A stretch of DNA of 11,284 bases from Dehalococcoidia bacterium (GCA_004375675.1 SOKR01000120.1:1-11284); one strand, 5' to 3'. Shown: positions 1 to 7,258, numbered from the stretch's first letter. Numbers and translations: made by a program. The notes: generated by a model from the letters alone, not told the origin.

Positions 1-38
1 CGCTGAGGTCGGCGGTTCAAATCCGCCCACCCCGACCA
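1..38 (+). tRNA. 3' end of a tRNA, probably tRNA-Pro (cut by window edge)
   Basis: The T arm is perfect: stem GGCGG (11-15), loop TTCAAAT (16-22), stem CCGCC (23-27). It is followed by the acceptor 3' strand CACCCCG (28-34), discriminator A (35) and an encoded CCA (36-38). Bases 6-10 (AGGTC) fit a 5-base variable loop, and 1-5 would be the 3' strand of the anticodon stem. The anticodon lies outside the window. The acceptor implies a 5' end of CGGGGTG; a C1-G72 pair with A73 is characteristic of bacterial tRNA-Pro, which is the basis of the identity. That the fragment is a tRNA is nearly certain; that it is Pro is an inference. Confidence 0.85.
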
Positions 39-42
39 TTAT

Positions 43-234
43 TCAGTCAAGGTATTTGATGGGAGCATCAGGGGCGTTATCCTTTACCGACTGAATACCA
101 TTCTCCGCGCCAGCCTTCCGCTCATAGCCCTCACCCGAATCGGCGATTATATTCGTGTTTCTATGCACCAGTCTCCAGCGCCATTCTCCTGCCTTGTCTT
201 TGTATACCACAAACTCTGCCATTGATTCTGCCAT
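43..234 (-). CDS. DUF1508 (YegP-like) small protein, single repeat
   Basis: This 63-residue protein consists almost entirely of one DUF1508 repeat. Its signature blocks are FVVYKDKAGEWRWRL (8-22), IADSGEGYERKAG (30-42) and ENGIQSVKDNAPDAP (44-58). Proteins such as E. coli YegP carry two repeats, so this is the single-repeat form common in archaea and environmental bacteria. The function is unknown. No signal peptide or membrane segment is visible, so it is probably cytosolic. The ATG at 234 is preceded on the minus strand by an AAAGGGG ribosome-binding sequence about 8 bases away, which supports it over Met5. The gene is convergent with the tRNA to its left and divergent from the ThiF-family gene to its right. 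Confidence 0.85.
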   Translation of the reverse strand: MAESMAEFVVYKDKAGEWRWRLVHRNTNIIADSGEGYERKAGAENGIQSVKDNAPDAPIKYLD

Positions 235-265
235 GATGTCGTCCCCTTTCTAGTATTGCAGCCTG

Positions 266-294
266 AGCCTAGTCCTCATTAGGTCATTTGTCAA
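266..294 (-). promoter_or_regulatory. Candidate sigma-70-type promoter for the DUF1508 gene
   Basis: Reading the minus strand, a perfect TTGACA (289-294) is followed after 17 bases by TAGGCT (266-271), which matches the TATAAT consensus at only three positions. It lies about 30 bases upstream of the DUF1508 start. The -35 box is convincing and the -10 box weak, so this remains a tentative call. Confidence 0.35.
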
Positions 295-409
295 GACCTT
301 GGCTTAAGGTAACGCCAGCTGTCCATCAGGCTAAAGCACTGGATACATTAAAGGAAAAGCGGTAAGATACATGTGGAAAGATGGCTAAACCGGAGGAGTA
401 GCTGACAAA

Positions 410-1153
410 ATGCTTAGCCAAGAAGAATTAGAAAGATACAGCCGCCAGATATTAATCAATGGCTTCGGCGAGGAAGGACAGGCCAGGCTGAAAAAGGCTA
501 AGGTCTTTATCGCCGGCGTCGGCGGCTTGGGCTCGGTAACCGCCACCTACCTGGCGGCGGCCGGGGTGGGAGTAATACGGGTGGTTGACCACGATAAGGT
601 GGAACTCAGCAACCTGAACCGGCAAATACTGCACCGTGACGAGGACATCGGTAAGAATAAGGTCGATTCGGCGACGAAAAGGCTCAAGGGCATAAACCCG
701 AAGGTGAAAATAGAGGCCGTCGCCGAAGAGATAACCGAAGCCAGTATCTCCAGGCTGGTGGCTGGCTTTGACCTGATCGTCGACGCCATGGATAACCTGC
801 CCACCCGCTACCTGCTGAACAAGACGGCGATAGAGAAGAATATCCCCTTCTTTCACGGCGCCGTCAACGGCTTTGAGGGCAGGGCGATGACCGTAATCCC
901 AGGCCAAACCGCCTGCCTGAGGTGCGTCTACCGCGGGGCTGTCGTCGAAGGTATCTTTCCCGTGGTCGGCGTTACCCCCGGGGTCATCGGCTGTATTCAG
1001 GCGACAGAGGTAATAAAGTACCTGGTGGGAACAGGGCAACTGCTGGGCAACCGGCTGCTCGTCTATGACGGGCTGAATATGAAATTCACCGAGTTTAAGG
1101 TTAAGAGAGACCCCAATTGCGAGCACTGCGGTGGTTTGAAGGATAAAAGTTGA
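410..1153 (+). CDS. ThiF/MoeB/HesA-family adenylyltransferase
   Basis: This 247-residue enzyme is an E1-like activator that adenylates the C-terminal Gly-Gly of a MoaD or ThiS sulfur carrier using ATP. Visible motifs are the nucleotide loop GVGGLG (36-41), SNLNRQILH (67-75) with the catalytic-region Arg71, DAMDNLPTRYLLN (125-137) with the Mg/ATP Asp128, and a structural zinc site made of C169-x2-C172 and C237-x2-C240. Length and order match E. coli MoeB. MoeB and ThiF have a Cys a little after the first zinc pair; here the aligned stretch (about 178-188) has none. This favours activation without a stable enzyme thioester. Upstream GGAGGAG (392-398) is a strong but rather distant (11 bases) ribosome-binding site. 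The partner carrier follows immediately with overlapping codons. The molybdopterin role is inferred from the nearby XdhC and YqeB genes; thiamine synthesis is the main alternative. Confidence 0.9.
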   Translation: MLSQEELERYSRQILINGFGEEGQARLKKAKVFIAGVGGLGSVTATYLAAAGVGVIRVVDHDKVELSNLNRQILHRDEDIGKNKVDSATKRLKGINPKVKIEAVAEEITEASISRLVAGFDLIVDAMDNLPTRYLLNKTAIEKNIPFFHGAVNGFEGRAMTVIPGQTACLRCVYRGAVVEGIFPVVGVTPGVIGCIQATEVIKYLVGTGQLLGNRLLVYDGLNMKFTEFKVKRDPNCEHCGGLKDKS

Positions 1154-1422
1154 GTGTTAAGGTAAACCTTCATCGCTCTCTGGCTAGTCTTACCAATGGC
1201 CAGACGGTGGTCGAAGTTAACGGTGATACCGTTGGCCAGTGCCTCGAGCAGCTGGCTACCCGATTCCCCAGGCTTAAAAAGAGGCTCTTCGAAAAGGACG
1301 GCGCGCTGAGCCGTATCCTTGAAATCTATATCAATGGGGAGAGTACCTATCCGGACGAGTTAGCCACAACGGTCAAAGACGGGGATGAGCTGCATACCGT
1401 GGTTTTAATCTTTGGGGGGTGA
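1150..1422 (+). CDS. MoaD/ThiS-family sulfur carrier protein
   Basis: This 90-residue protein has a beta-grasp ubiquitin-like pattern and ends in LIFGG, with the terminal Gly-Gly (89-90) that is adenylated and thiocarboxylated for sulfur transfer. It is slightly longer than the usual 80-residue MoaD. The TTG start (1150-1152) overlaps the TGA stop of the preceding ThiF/MoeB-like gene (1151-1153). GAAGGA (1138-1143) sits 6 bases upstream, so translational coupling of the pair is likely. The pair should form a carrier-E1 complex. Which cofactor it serves (molybdopterin, tungstopterin, thiamine or another sulfur acceptor) cannot be settled from sequence alone; the Mo-hydroxylase accessory genes next door favour molybdopterin. 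No MoaE is present in the window. Confidence 0.85.
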   Translation: MSVKVNLHRSLASLTNGQTVVEVNGDTVGQCLEQLATRFPRLKKRLFEKDGALSRILEIYINGESTYPDELATTVKDGDELHTVVLIFGG

Positions 1423-1434
1423 GGGAGAAACCTA

Positions 1435-2208
1435 CTAAGTAGAACGGCGGACTTTTACTATCTCCGCCAGGATGCTGACCGCTATCTCCTCAGGAGTCTG
1501 GGCCTCTATCTCCAGCCCGATAGGGGAGTGGACGCTATCCAGCTTTGCTTTAGGCATTCCTTTAGCCAGCAGGTGTGCGAATATAGTCTTGACCTTTGTC
1601 TTACTGCCGATCATGCCGACATATTTAGCCGGAGTGCCTACCGCCCAACCCAACACCAGCTCGTCATGCTGGTGGCCGCGGGTAACAATCACGATGTAGC
1701 TCGACTTGTCTATCTCCAGCCTGGGGAAGGCTTGGGTAAAGTCATCGGCCAGGAAAATCTCGGCTTCAGGAAATCTTTTGGCGCTGGTGAACTCGGCGCG
1801 GTCGTCGATTACGGTAATCTTAAAGCCGAGGAGCTTGCCCATCCTAGCCAGCGGCAGCGAAACATGACCGCCGCCGAAGATATACAGGGTGGGTGCCGTC
1901 AGGATAGGCTCGATAAACACCTCCAGGTCGCCCCCGCATATCATCCCCGCCTCCTCGGCCTCTTTAGCCGTCAGGCTCATGTGGAGACGCTTGGGCTTGC
2001 CCTGCTTTATTACCTTGACGGCTTCTTCAATCACATGGGCTTCCAGGCTGCCGCCGCCGATGGTGCCGGCGATAGTGCCATCGGGCTTAACTAGCATCTT
2101 GGCGCCTTCTTCCCGGGGCGTAGAGCCGGTGGCGGAGACAATAGTGACCAGCGCTGCTTCTTGCCCCGCTTCTTTAACTTTGACAATTTCCTGGTAGATA
2201 TCGTCCAT
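1435..2208 (-). CDS. XdhC/CoxI-family molybdenum-hydroxylase maturation protein
   Basis: The 257-residue protein has the two expected parts. The N-terminal XdhC/CoxI domain shows GSTPREEGAKM (28-38), GTIGGGSLE (48-56) and GMICGGD (88-94). The C-terminal Rossmann-like domain shows FGGGHVSLPLA (111-121), VIDDRAEF (133-140), TRGHQHD (176-182), IGSKTK (200-205) and HSPIGLEI (227-234). Characterised XdhC proteins bind molybdenum cofactor, promote its sulfuration and deliver it to xanthine-dehydrogenase-family enzymes. A minus-strand GGAGAG precedes the ATG by about 7 bases. It is the last gene of a three-gene operon, 12 bases after the YqeB-like gene. The client enzyme is not in the window. Its stop faces the sulfur-carrier gene stop only 12 bases away. 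Confidence 0.93.
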   Translation of the reverse strand: MDDIYQEIVKVKEAGQEAALVTIVSATGSTPREEGAKMLVKPDGTIAGTIGGGSLEAHVIEEAVKVIKQGKPKRLHMSLTAKEAEEAGMICGGDLEVFIEPILTAPTLYIFGGGHVSLPLARMGKLLGFKITVIDDRAEFTSAKRFPEAEIFLADDFTQAFPRLEIDKSSYIVIVTRGHQHDELVLGWAVGTPAKYVGMIGSKTKVKTIFAHLLAKGMPKAKLDSVHSPIGLEIEAQTPEEIAVSILAEIVKVRRST

Positions 2209-2220
2209 CCTTACTCTCCT

Positions 2221-3021
2221 CTAAACGTTAAAGCGCATCAGTATCGCCTCTAAAACCCCACCCGCAATCGCCCTCACCCTGGGCCGGATGGTATAGCAGG
2301 CTTCTTTATCACCCGAAGGGTCAATCTCGCCCAGCTTGGCCCCTTTTCCCACCACCGTCCCGTTCCTGAGCAGAGCGCGTACCACGCCGCCTATCTCCGC
2401 CTTGAGGGGCTGTGCGGCTACTGAAGCCACTATATCACCAGCTGCCACCATGTCTCCTATATCCTTATCGGTCAGGAACTGGCCGTCGCTGGGGGAATGC
2501 AGCACTCTTTCCTCAGTTAAGCCGCCGATGGCGACGGGAATTCCGGTATCCTCCTCCGCTTTACCCTCCGTGATTACTCTACCCAGGCGCTCGCTGTTGT
2601 TAGTCTCCACCACCACATGGACTTCCTCTTTTGCCTGAAAGCCGGGCCCCAGCCCGATGACCAGCGGGGCATCGCTAATCTTTGTCCCCATATTTTGCTT
2701 GGACATCAGGGCGTCAACCAGCACTGCGGGTTTGAGCATATCTTTCACCAGTGCATCGGGGTCAACGATGATAGGCAGCTTGTTCTGGCGCCATACCCCG
2801 GCAATCTGGCCCGGCGATTCCACCCGCTTGGCTGTTATCCCCTCGACCTCTTTTTCCCCGTCATATATCGCCTCGCAGAAGGCAACCCCGCGGCTGACGG
2901 CTAACGGCTGAGAGGTCTCCGTCATGCAGACCCGGAAGCGGGCGTGCGCCAGCTTATGGGCCACCCCGCTGGCTACCTCCCCACCACCCCTGATAAGAAC
3001 CACCAGATTAGCTAAATCCAT
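2221..3021 (-). CDS. yqeB: YqeB/EF2563-family molybdenum hydroxylase accessory protein
   Basis: This 266-residue protein matches the family found with selenium-dependent molybdenum hydroxylases (EF2563 in Enterococcus, YqeB in E. coli). Visible signatures are RGGGEVASG (11-19) in a Rossmann-like N terminus, ETSQPLAVSR then GVAFCEAIYDG (35-55), GLGPGF (123-128), and a C-terminal barrel-sandwich-like segment (about 173-236) ending in KGAKLGEIDPSG. The biochemical role is unproven; occurrence with selenophosphate genes suggests help in installing labile selenium or sulfur on the molybdenum cofactor. No selenium genes are visible here. The minus-strand ATG at 3021 is preceded by AAGGA at good spacing. 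Its position between the CoA-transferase and XdhC genes with 12-base gaps implies co-transcription. Confidence 0.88.
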   Translation of the reverse strand: MDLANLVVLIRGGGEVASGVAHKLAHARFRVCMTETSQPLAVSRGVAFCEAIYDGEKEVEGITAKRVESPGQIAGVWRQNKLPIIVDPDALVKDMLKPAVLVDALMSKQNMGTKISDAPLVIGLGPGFQAKEEVHVVVETNNSERLGRVITEGKAEEDTGIPVAIGGLTEERVLHSPSDGQFLTDKDIGDMVAAGDIVASVAAQPLKAEIGGVVRALLRNGTVVGKGAKLGEIDPSGDKEACYTIRPRVRAIAGGVLEAILMRFNV

Positions 3022-3033
3022 TATTGTCCTTAG

Positions 3034-5787
3034 TTATATTATACCCGACTTCTTCAACTCGCTTAAGCGGGCAGGGGAGAAATCCATATATTCTTTATAG
3101 ATGCTCTCGTTATCATGGCCCACCGGCTGGCAGATCCACTTCGTCCTGAGGGGCGTCTCGGTCATCTTGTGCTGCGCCTGGGCGACGACAATCTCTCCGT
3201 AAATCGGGTCTTTAACCGGGGTGAACATCCCTCTATCCAACCAGTTGGCGTCCTTCATCGGCTCTTCAGGGGAACAGACCGGCGCCACCACCGGCGTAAT
3301 GGGGGCTAATCGACCCTTCTGGGAATACTCTATCGACATGGCTACCAGCTCGTCGTTGGTATACTTGCGTGTCTCGGCAAAGACCTTCGGCGCCCACTTC
3401 AACTGCTCGTCTTTACGCATAAAGACCTGCAGCGTCGTCCAGCTGGCGGCATCCCACTCATCCCACTTCCCCAGCATATCGGCAAAAGCCTGCCACATCT
3501 CCAGCCTTAGACCTCCCAGAAAAACGGCGCCATCCTTGGTCGGCGCGAAGCAGTAAAGCCAGCCCGCAGTATCCAGGCTGCCGAAGCGCTCGTTAACGAT
3601 TCCCGATTCCTGATACCACAGCGCCGCATAGTCATCAAAGCGGGCGTAAGCCTCCGCCGTAGCCACATCCAGCGCCTGTCCCTGGCCGCTCACCTTCCTC
3701 CAGTGCAGCGCCGCCAGGATACCGACCGCCATAAATGTCCCCGGTTGCACCCAGGCTATCCAGGGTCCCGCCTTGGTAGGCACCGCCCAGGGACATTCAT
3801 CGTAGCTCTTGCCCTCGGGCATAACCTCTCCCGTCGCCGATTGTACTCCCGACCGGGCCTGGGCGATATTATCGTAGTCGGGCATGCGGCTGCGGCTCAT
3901 GGGCCCGAACTGCCCAAAACCGGTTATCGAAGCGAATACCAGCTTCGGATTAATCTTCTTTAGCTGTTCGTAGCCGATACCCCACTCATCCATAACCCCG
4001 GGCTTATAGGTCTCTATGAGCACGTCAGTTTTACTAACCAAGCTTTTCACTATCTCCCTACCCTCTGCCTCTTTCAGGTTGAGGGTAATGTGGTGCTTGT
4101 TCCGGCCCTCGCTCAGATAGTTAAGCCCCTCGCCCTTGTGCAGTATGCCGTAGGGAGTGAATGTCCTGATGTAATCACCCTCCGGCGGCTCTATCCTCAG
4201 CACTTTAGCCCCGAGTTCGGCCAGCATCGAGGAGCAGTAGCAGCCGGCATAGCTCTTGTAGCTCAGGTCCAGGACGGTTATATTCTCTAGGGCTTCGGGC
4301 CTGGTATGGGCGATGGCCGGGTCATCCTGGCCCCTTACCCAGTCCATCCAGGTAGCCTGTTCCTGATTGACTGCCTTGTTTTTCTTTTTCTGGCCTGAGT
4401 TAGGGGGAGCAGCCTTGCCTGCTGATGATAAGTCCAGCGTTGTCCTCAGCCCGGACTTGCCGTCCCAGTCTGACGGTGGACGGCGGGTCGGTACGTCGGC
4501 CCACTTGCCCAGGGCGCCGCACTCGTACAGCCGCTTAATCTCCTTCTCGCTCTTGCCCAGAACCTCGGTCATTATATATTCGTTGTCAAAGCCTACCGCC
4601 CTGACCCCCCAATCAATGCTGGGCGGGCTCTGGGACATCATCACCGGGAACTCGTGGTCCAGGTACTGGCCGAGGATGGCGTCATTGACCTCGGTCATAA
4701 AGCCCCTGGCGTGAAAGTGCTTGTCCTCCACTACCTCCTTGGTGGTATAGACATGACTGGCGGCGAAGCCGTGCTTTTCCGCCAGCTTCTCAATCTCTTC
4801 TGGTGCCTTGGTCCTCGCCCAGTCGGCGATAATTTTGAGGATTGCGGCAGCGTTATCTTCCTGCAATCGGGTGAGGTGGTCTTTGTAGCGGGGGTCAGCA
4901 GCCAGCTCCGGCCTGCCCATGGCTGTGCACAAGCCCCTGAATTCATCCGGGGCCGGCGCGGCTATAGCCACGAAGCTGTCGTCGGCACAATAGAAGGTGT
5001 CGGCGGGACTGATAGATAAATCACGGTTGCCCGCGGGCATAGCCACCTTGCCCGTAAGCTGCTGGTAGGGCCAGACCCAGGTCATCGCCCGCATAATAGC
5101 TTCGCTCTGTGACAGCTCGATGAACTGCCCCTTCCCCGTCTTTTCCCGGTGGTGCAGGGCAGCCAGCACCGCCAGTTCCCCCATCAACGCCCCGTAGTTG
5201 TCGCAGATATAGAGTCGGCTCTTCAGCGGCGGCTGGTCGGGGAAACTGGAAAGCCAGGCGTACCCGGAAAACGCCTGCGAAGCGCCGTCGTTGGAGGGCC
5301 GGTTCTCCATGGCATACTGCCCCCACTGGCCGAAGCCGTTCTTAGCCAGGTAGATAATGCTGGGGTTAATCTTCTTGATTTGACGGTAGCCGATATTCCA
5401 GCTCTCCATCACTCCCGGTCTCAGGTTGTTTTCGATGACGTCGGCCTTGGCGGCAAGTTCATGAAACACTTCCTGCGCTTCGGTTTTGTGCAGGTCAAGC
5501 CCCAACCAGTATTTATTGGTGTTCATATGGACAAACGCTGGTCCCTGCTCTCGAAACAGATAGCCGAAGGGAGTCAGGTCTCGGCAGGTATCGCCCATCG
5601 GGGGGAACTCGCACTTGATGACCTCGGCGCCCATCTCGGCCAGAAAACCCGGTCCCGCCGGACCCAAAAGCAGGGTGCAAACCTCAAGCACCCGTATACC
5701 CTTTAACGGGGACGGTTTGGAATGCTTCTTATCCTTATAATTTTGCCATGTTGCGTCTGCCATAGTAGTATGCTGGTTTCCTTTCAT
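3034..5787 (-). CDS. Tandem-domain CaiB/BaiF (class III) CoA-transferase fusion
   Basis: A 917-residue protein made of two complete class III CoA-transferase domains, about residues 25-430 and 500-910 (numbered from the ATG), joined by a charged linker with a KKKNK run. Ordinary family members are about 400 residues and dimerise, so this is a covalent pseudo-dimer. Both halves share landmarks: PGVMESWNIGYRQIKKINP (124-142) against PGVMDEWGIGYEQLKKINP, and GFGQWG (151-156) against GFGQFG. The catalytic Asp, which forms the acyl-enzyme intermediate in formyl-CoA transferase (Asp169), is present in the N half as ICDNYG (Asp196, codon 5200-5202). In the C half the aligned segment reads AWVQPG with Trp679 (codon 3751-3753), so that half appears inactive. 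Substrates are unknown. The frame also opens at a TTG (5808), but the ATG at 5787 with GGTGGA 6 bases upstream is better. It is the first gene of the operon leading to the YqeB and XdhC genes. Confidence 0.92.
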   Translation of the reverse strand: MKGNQHTTMADATWQNYKDKKHSKPSPLKGIRVLEVCTLLLGPAGPGFLAEMGAEVIKCEFPPMGDTCRDLTPFGYLFREQGPAFVHMNTNKYWLGLDLHKTEAQEVFHELAAKADVIENNLRPGVMESWNIGYRQIKKINPSIIYLAKNGFGQWGQYAMENRPSNDGASQAFSGYAWLSSFPDQPPLKSRLYICDNYGALMGELAVLAALHHREKTGKGQFIELSQSEAIMRAMTWVWPYQQLTGKVAMPAGNRDLSISPADTFYCADDSFVAIAAPAPDEFRGLCTAMGRPELAADPRYKDHLTRLQEDNAAAILKIIADWARTKAPEEIEKLAEKHGFAASHVYTTKEVVEDKHFHARGFMTEVNDAILGQYLDHEFPVMMSQSPPSIDWGVRAVGFDNEYIMTEVLGKSEKEIKRLYECGALGKWADVPTRRPPSDWDGKSGLRTTLDLSSAGKAAPPNSGQKKKNKAVNQEQATWMDWVRGQDDPAIAHTRPEALENITVLDLSYKSYAGCYCSSMLAELGAKVLRIEPPEGDYIRTFTPYGILHKGEGLNYLSEGRNKHHITLNLKEAEGREIVKSLVSKTDVLIETYKPGVMDEWGIGYEQLKKINPKLVFASITGFGQFGPMSRSRMPDYDNIAQARSGVQSATGEVMPEGKSYDECPWAVPTKAGPWIAWVQPGTFMAVGILAALHWRKVSGQGQALDVATAEAYARFDDYAALWYQESGIVNERFGSLDTAGWLYCFAPTKDGAVFLGGLRLEMWQAFADMLGKWDEWDAASWTTLQVFMRKDEQLKWAPKVFAETRKYTNDELVAMSIEYSQKGRLAPITPVVAPVCSPEEPMKDANWLDRGMFTPVKDPIYGEIVVAQAQHKMTETPLRTKWICQPVGHDNESIYKEYMDFSPARLSELKKSGII

Positions 5788-5793
5788 TGAAGT

Positions 5794-5799
5794 TCCACC
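5794..5799 (-). promoter_or_regulatory. Ribosome-binding site fixing the CoA-transferase start
   Basis: The minus strand reads GGTGGA, 6 bases before the ATG at 5787. The alternative TTG at 5808 lies upstream of this element and has no comparable site, so the ATG is preferred and the protein is 917 rather than 924 residues. Confidence 0.6.
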
Positions 5800-5820
5800 G
5801 CCGCCCAAGACCTTGAGGCA

Positions 5821-5850
5821 ATTTTAGAGGTTATCTATAGCTGGCGTCAA
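5821..5850 (-). promoter_or_regulatory. Candidate promoter of the CoA-transferase/yqeB/xdhC operon
   Basis: On the minus strand TTGACG (5845-5850) and TAAAAT (5821-5826) are separated by 18 bases. Each matches the sigma-70 consensus at five of six positions. Transcription would start near 5813-5815, giving a leader of roughly 27 bases before the ATG at 5787, with the ribosome-binding site inside it. No other comparable promoter is seen in this divergent spacer. Confidence 0.55.
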
Positions 5851-5859
5851 GCGTTGACT
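5847..5859. promoter_or_regulatory. Palindrome over the -35 region, possible operator
   Basis: GTCAA-GCG-TTGAC is a perfect 5-base inverted repeat around a 3-base centre. It overlaps the -35 box of the minus-strand operon and lies about 50 bases before the glycerate kinase start. Its position between divergent genes suits a regulator acting on one or both sides. The arms are short, so chance is a real alternative. No regulator gene is in the window. Confidence 0.3.
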
Positions 5860-5898
5860 TGAAGGTCAGTTTCATGAGGCAAGGGGGTAGTGTATTAT

Positions 5899-5902
5899 AA
5901 GG
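5899..5902 (+). promoter_or_regulatory. Ribosome-binding site deciding the glycerate kinase start
   Basis: AAGG lies 5 bases before the ATG at 5908. The upstream GTG (5890) has a G-run (5883-5887) only 2 bases away, too close for normal initiation. The ATG therefore gives the better start. Confidence 0.5.
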
Positions 5903-5907
5903 TAGCC

Positions 5908-7257
5908 ATGATTATTAAAAACCGCCGCGAGCTCGCTACCACCAAGTCGAGAGACAAGGCTTTGCAGATTATCGAAGCCGGCATTAAGCGTGTTCTCCCC
6001 CCGAATATAATGAAGGCGGCGGTCAGCTATGATGCCCCCCACCACGCCATTAAGATACAGGGGGATACCTTTCCCTTGTCCCCAACGGGCCGTATATTCG
6101 TTGTCGGCGGCGGCAAGGCAAGCGGGCTTATGGCGCAAGCGCTGGAAGACATAGTCGGTATCGGAAACATAACCGCTGGCATGGTCAACTTCAAAGGTGG
6201 GCAGGTCAAGTCGCAAAAGATTAAGACCGTCATTGCCGGCCACCCCGCCCCCGACCAGCGCGGCCTCAGCGGCGTCGGCGGAATGCTGGCTCTCAAGAAC
6301 CGCTACTCGATAGGTGAGAATGATATCGTCATCTGCTTGCTCTCCGGCGGCGGTTCGGCGCTTATGCCTTACCCTGTGGAGGGGGTAAGCTTAAAAGATA
6401 AGCAAAAAATCACCGAACTTCTTATTGCTTCGGGGGCAAAAATAGACGAAATCAATGTGGTGAGGAAACACCTCTCCCAAGTCAAGGGCGGTCAACTGGG
6501 CGACTTTTACTCTCCGGCAAAGGTTATTTCGTTGATACTATCCGATGTTATCGGCAATGACCTGGCTACCATCGCCTCTGGTCCTACCACCCCCGACCCA
6601 TCCACCTTCGCCAACGCCCATAATGTATTGAAGCGATACAATCTACTGGCCAGAGCGCCGCAAAGCGTAATGGACTTCATCGAAAAGGGGCAACGGGGTG
6701 AAGCGCCTGAGACTCCCAAGACTCTAAACAACTGCCATAACTACATAATCGGCGACAACAAGCTGGCTCTAGAGGCGATGGCAACTAAAGCTAAGGAGCT
6801 CGGCTTTGCCCCCCATATCATAACCAGCCAGCAGACGGGTGACACCGAAAAAATCGCCCGTTCCAGAGCCAGGGAAGCGTTGGACAACAGGTATTCCGGA
6901 TACAATATACTGCTCATCGGCGGCGAAACAACCATCAAGTTGCCCCCCGACGCGGGCAGGGGAGGCAGGAACCAGCACTATGCCGCCGTCTCGCTACTGG
7001 CGATGGCGGATTATCTCGGCCAGTGGGTGGTAGCTAGCGTCGGCACCGACGGCTCCGACTTTCTGCCCGATGTCGCCGGCGCTATCGTCGACCAGAACTC
7101 GCTCGAAACCGCAAAGGATAAGAGAATTGACGTCGAAGCCTATATCGAAAGATGCGACAGCAATACTTTGCTGGAAAAGCTTGGCAATTCGCTACTAATA
7201 ACCGGGGACACGGGGACTAATGTGGGCGATGTCGTCGTCTATATGGTAGGGATTTAG
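5908..7257 (+). CDS. Glycerate 2-kinase (DUF4147/MOFRL family)
   Basis: The 449-residue protein belongs to the GckA/TtuD type of glycerate kinase, which phosphorylates D-glycerate to 2-phosphoglycerate with ATP. Residues from the ATG: GGGKAS (67-72, with the conserved Lys70), SGGGSA (146-151), VRKHLSQVKGGQL (185-197), SDVIGND (212-218) in the N-terminal domain, then the MOFRL domain with GRGGRNQ (350-356), GTDGSD (379-384) and TGTNVGD (435-441). Length is normal and all key motifs are intact. The reading frame also opens at a GTG (5890), but family members typically begin MIIKN and AAGG (5899-5902) sits 5 bases before the ATG, so 5908 is chosen. It is divergent from the CoA-transferase operon and may act in C2/C3 acid or serine-glycerate metabolism feeding 2-phosphoglycerate towards PEP. 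No link to the downstream PEP-type enzymes is proven. Confidence 0.93.
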   Translation: MIIKNRRELATTKSRDKALQIIEAGIKRVLPPNIMKAAVSYDAPHHAIKIQGDTFPLSPTGRIFVVGGGKASGLMAQALEDIVGIGNITAGMVNFKGGQVKSQKIKTVIAGHPAPDQRGLSGVGGMLALKNRYSIGENDIVICLLSGGGSALMPYPVEGVSLKDKQKITELLIASGAKIDEINVVRKHLSQVKGGQLGDFYSPAKVISLILSDVIGNDLATIASGPTTPDPSTFANAHNVLKRYNLLARAPQSVMDFIEKGQRGEAPETPKTLNNCHNYIIGDNKLALEAMATKAKELGFAPHIITSQQTGDTEKIARSRAREALDNRYSGYNILLIGGETTIKLPPDAGRGGRNQHYAAVSLLAMADYLGQWVVASVGTDGSDFLPDVAGAIVDQNSLETAKDKRIDVEAYIERCDSNTLLEKLGNSLLITGDTGTNVGDVVVYMVGI

Positions 7258-7258
7258 C

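Noticed and set aside
340..368. Promoter for the ThiF/MoeB-like gene (TGGATA, 17 bases, TAAGAT)
   Set aside because: Each box matches the consensus at only four of six positions, which is not distinguishable from background.
381..401. Six-codon leader open frame (MAKPEE) before the ThiF/MoeB-like gene
   Set aside because: It is too short to support as a leader peptide, and its codons overlap the gene's own ribosome-binding site; chance is likely.
452..1126. Long open frame antisense to the ThiF/MoeB-like gene
   Set aside because: It has no recognisable domain, is composed of low-complexity antisense codons, and lies opposite a gene with intact catalytic motifs.
1423..1443. Terminator between the convergent carrier and xdhC genes
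   Set aside because: The CTACT-A-AGTAG palindrome has a 1-base centre, is AT-rich and has no flanking T-run.
1528..2094. 188-codon open frame opposite the xdhC gene
   Set aside because: No family resemblance is seen; the opposite strand encodes all XdhC motifs in order.
5854..5898. Plus-strand promoter for the glycerate kinase gene (TTGACT, TATTAT)
   Set aside because: The two boxes are too far apart to form one promoter, and neither has a proper partner.
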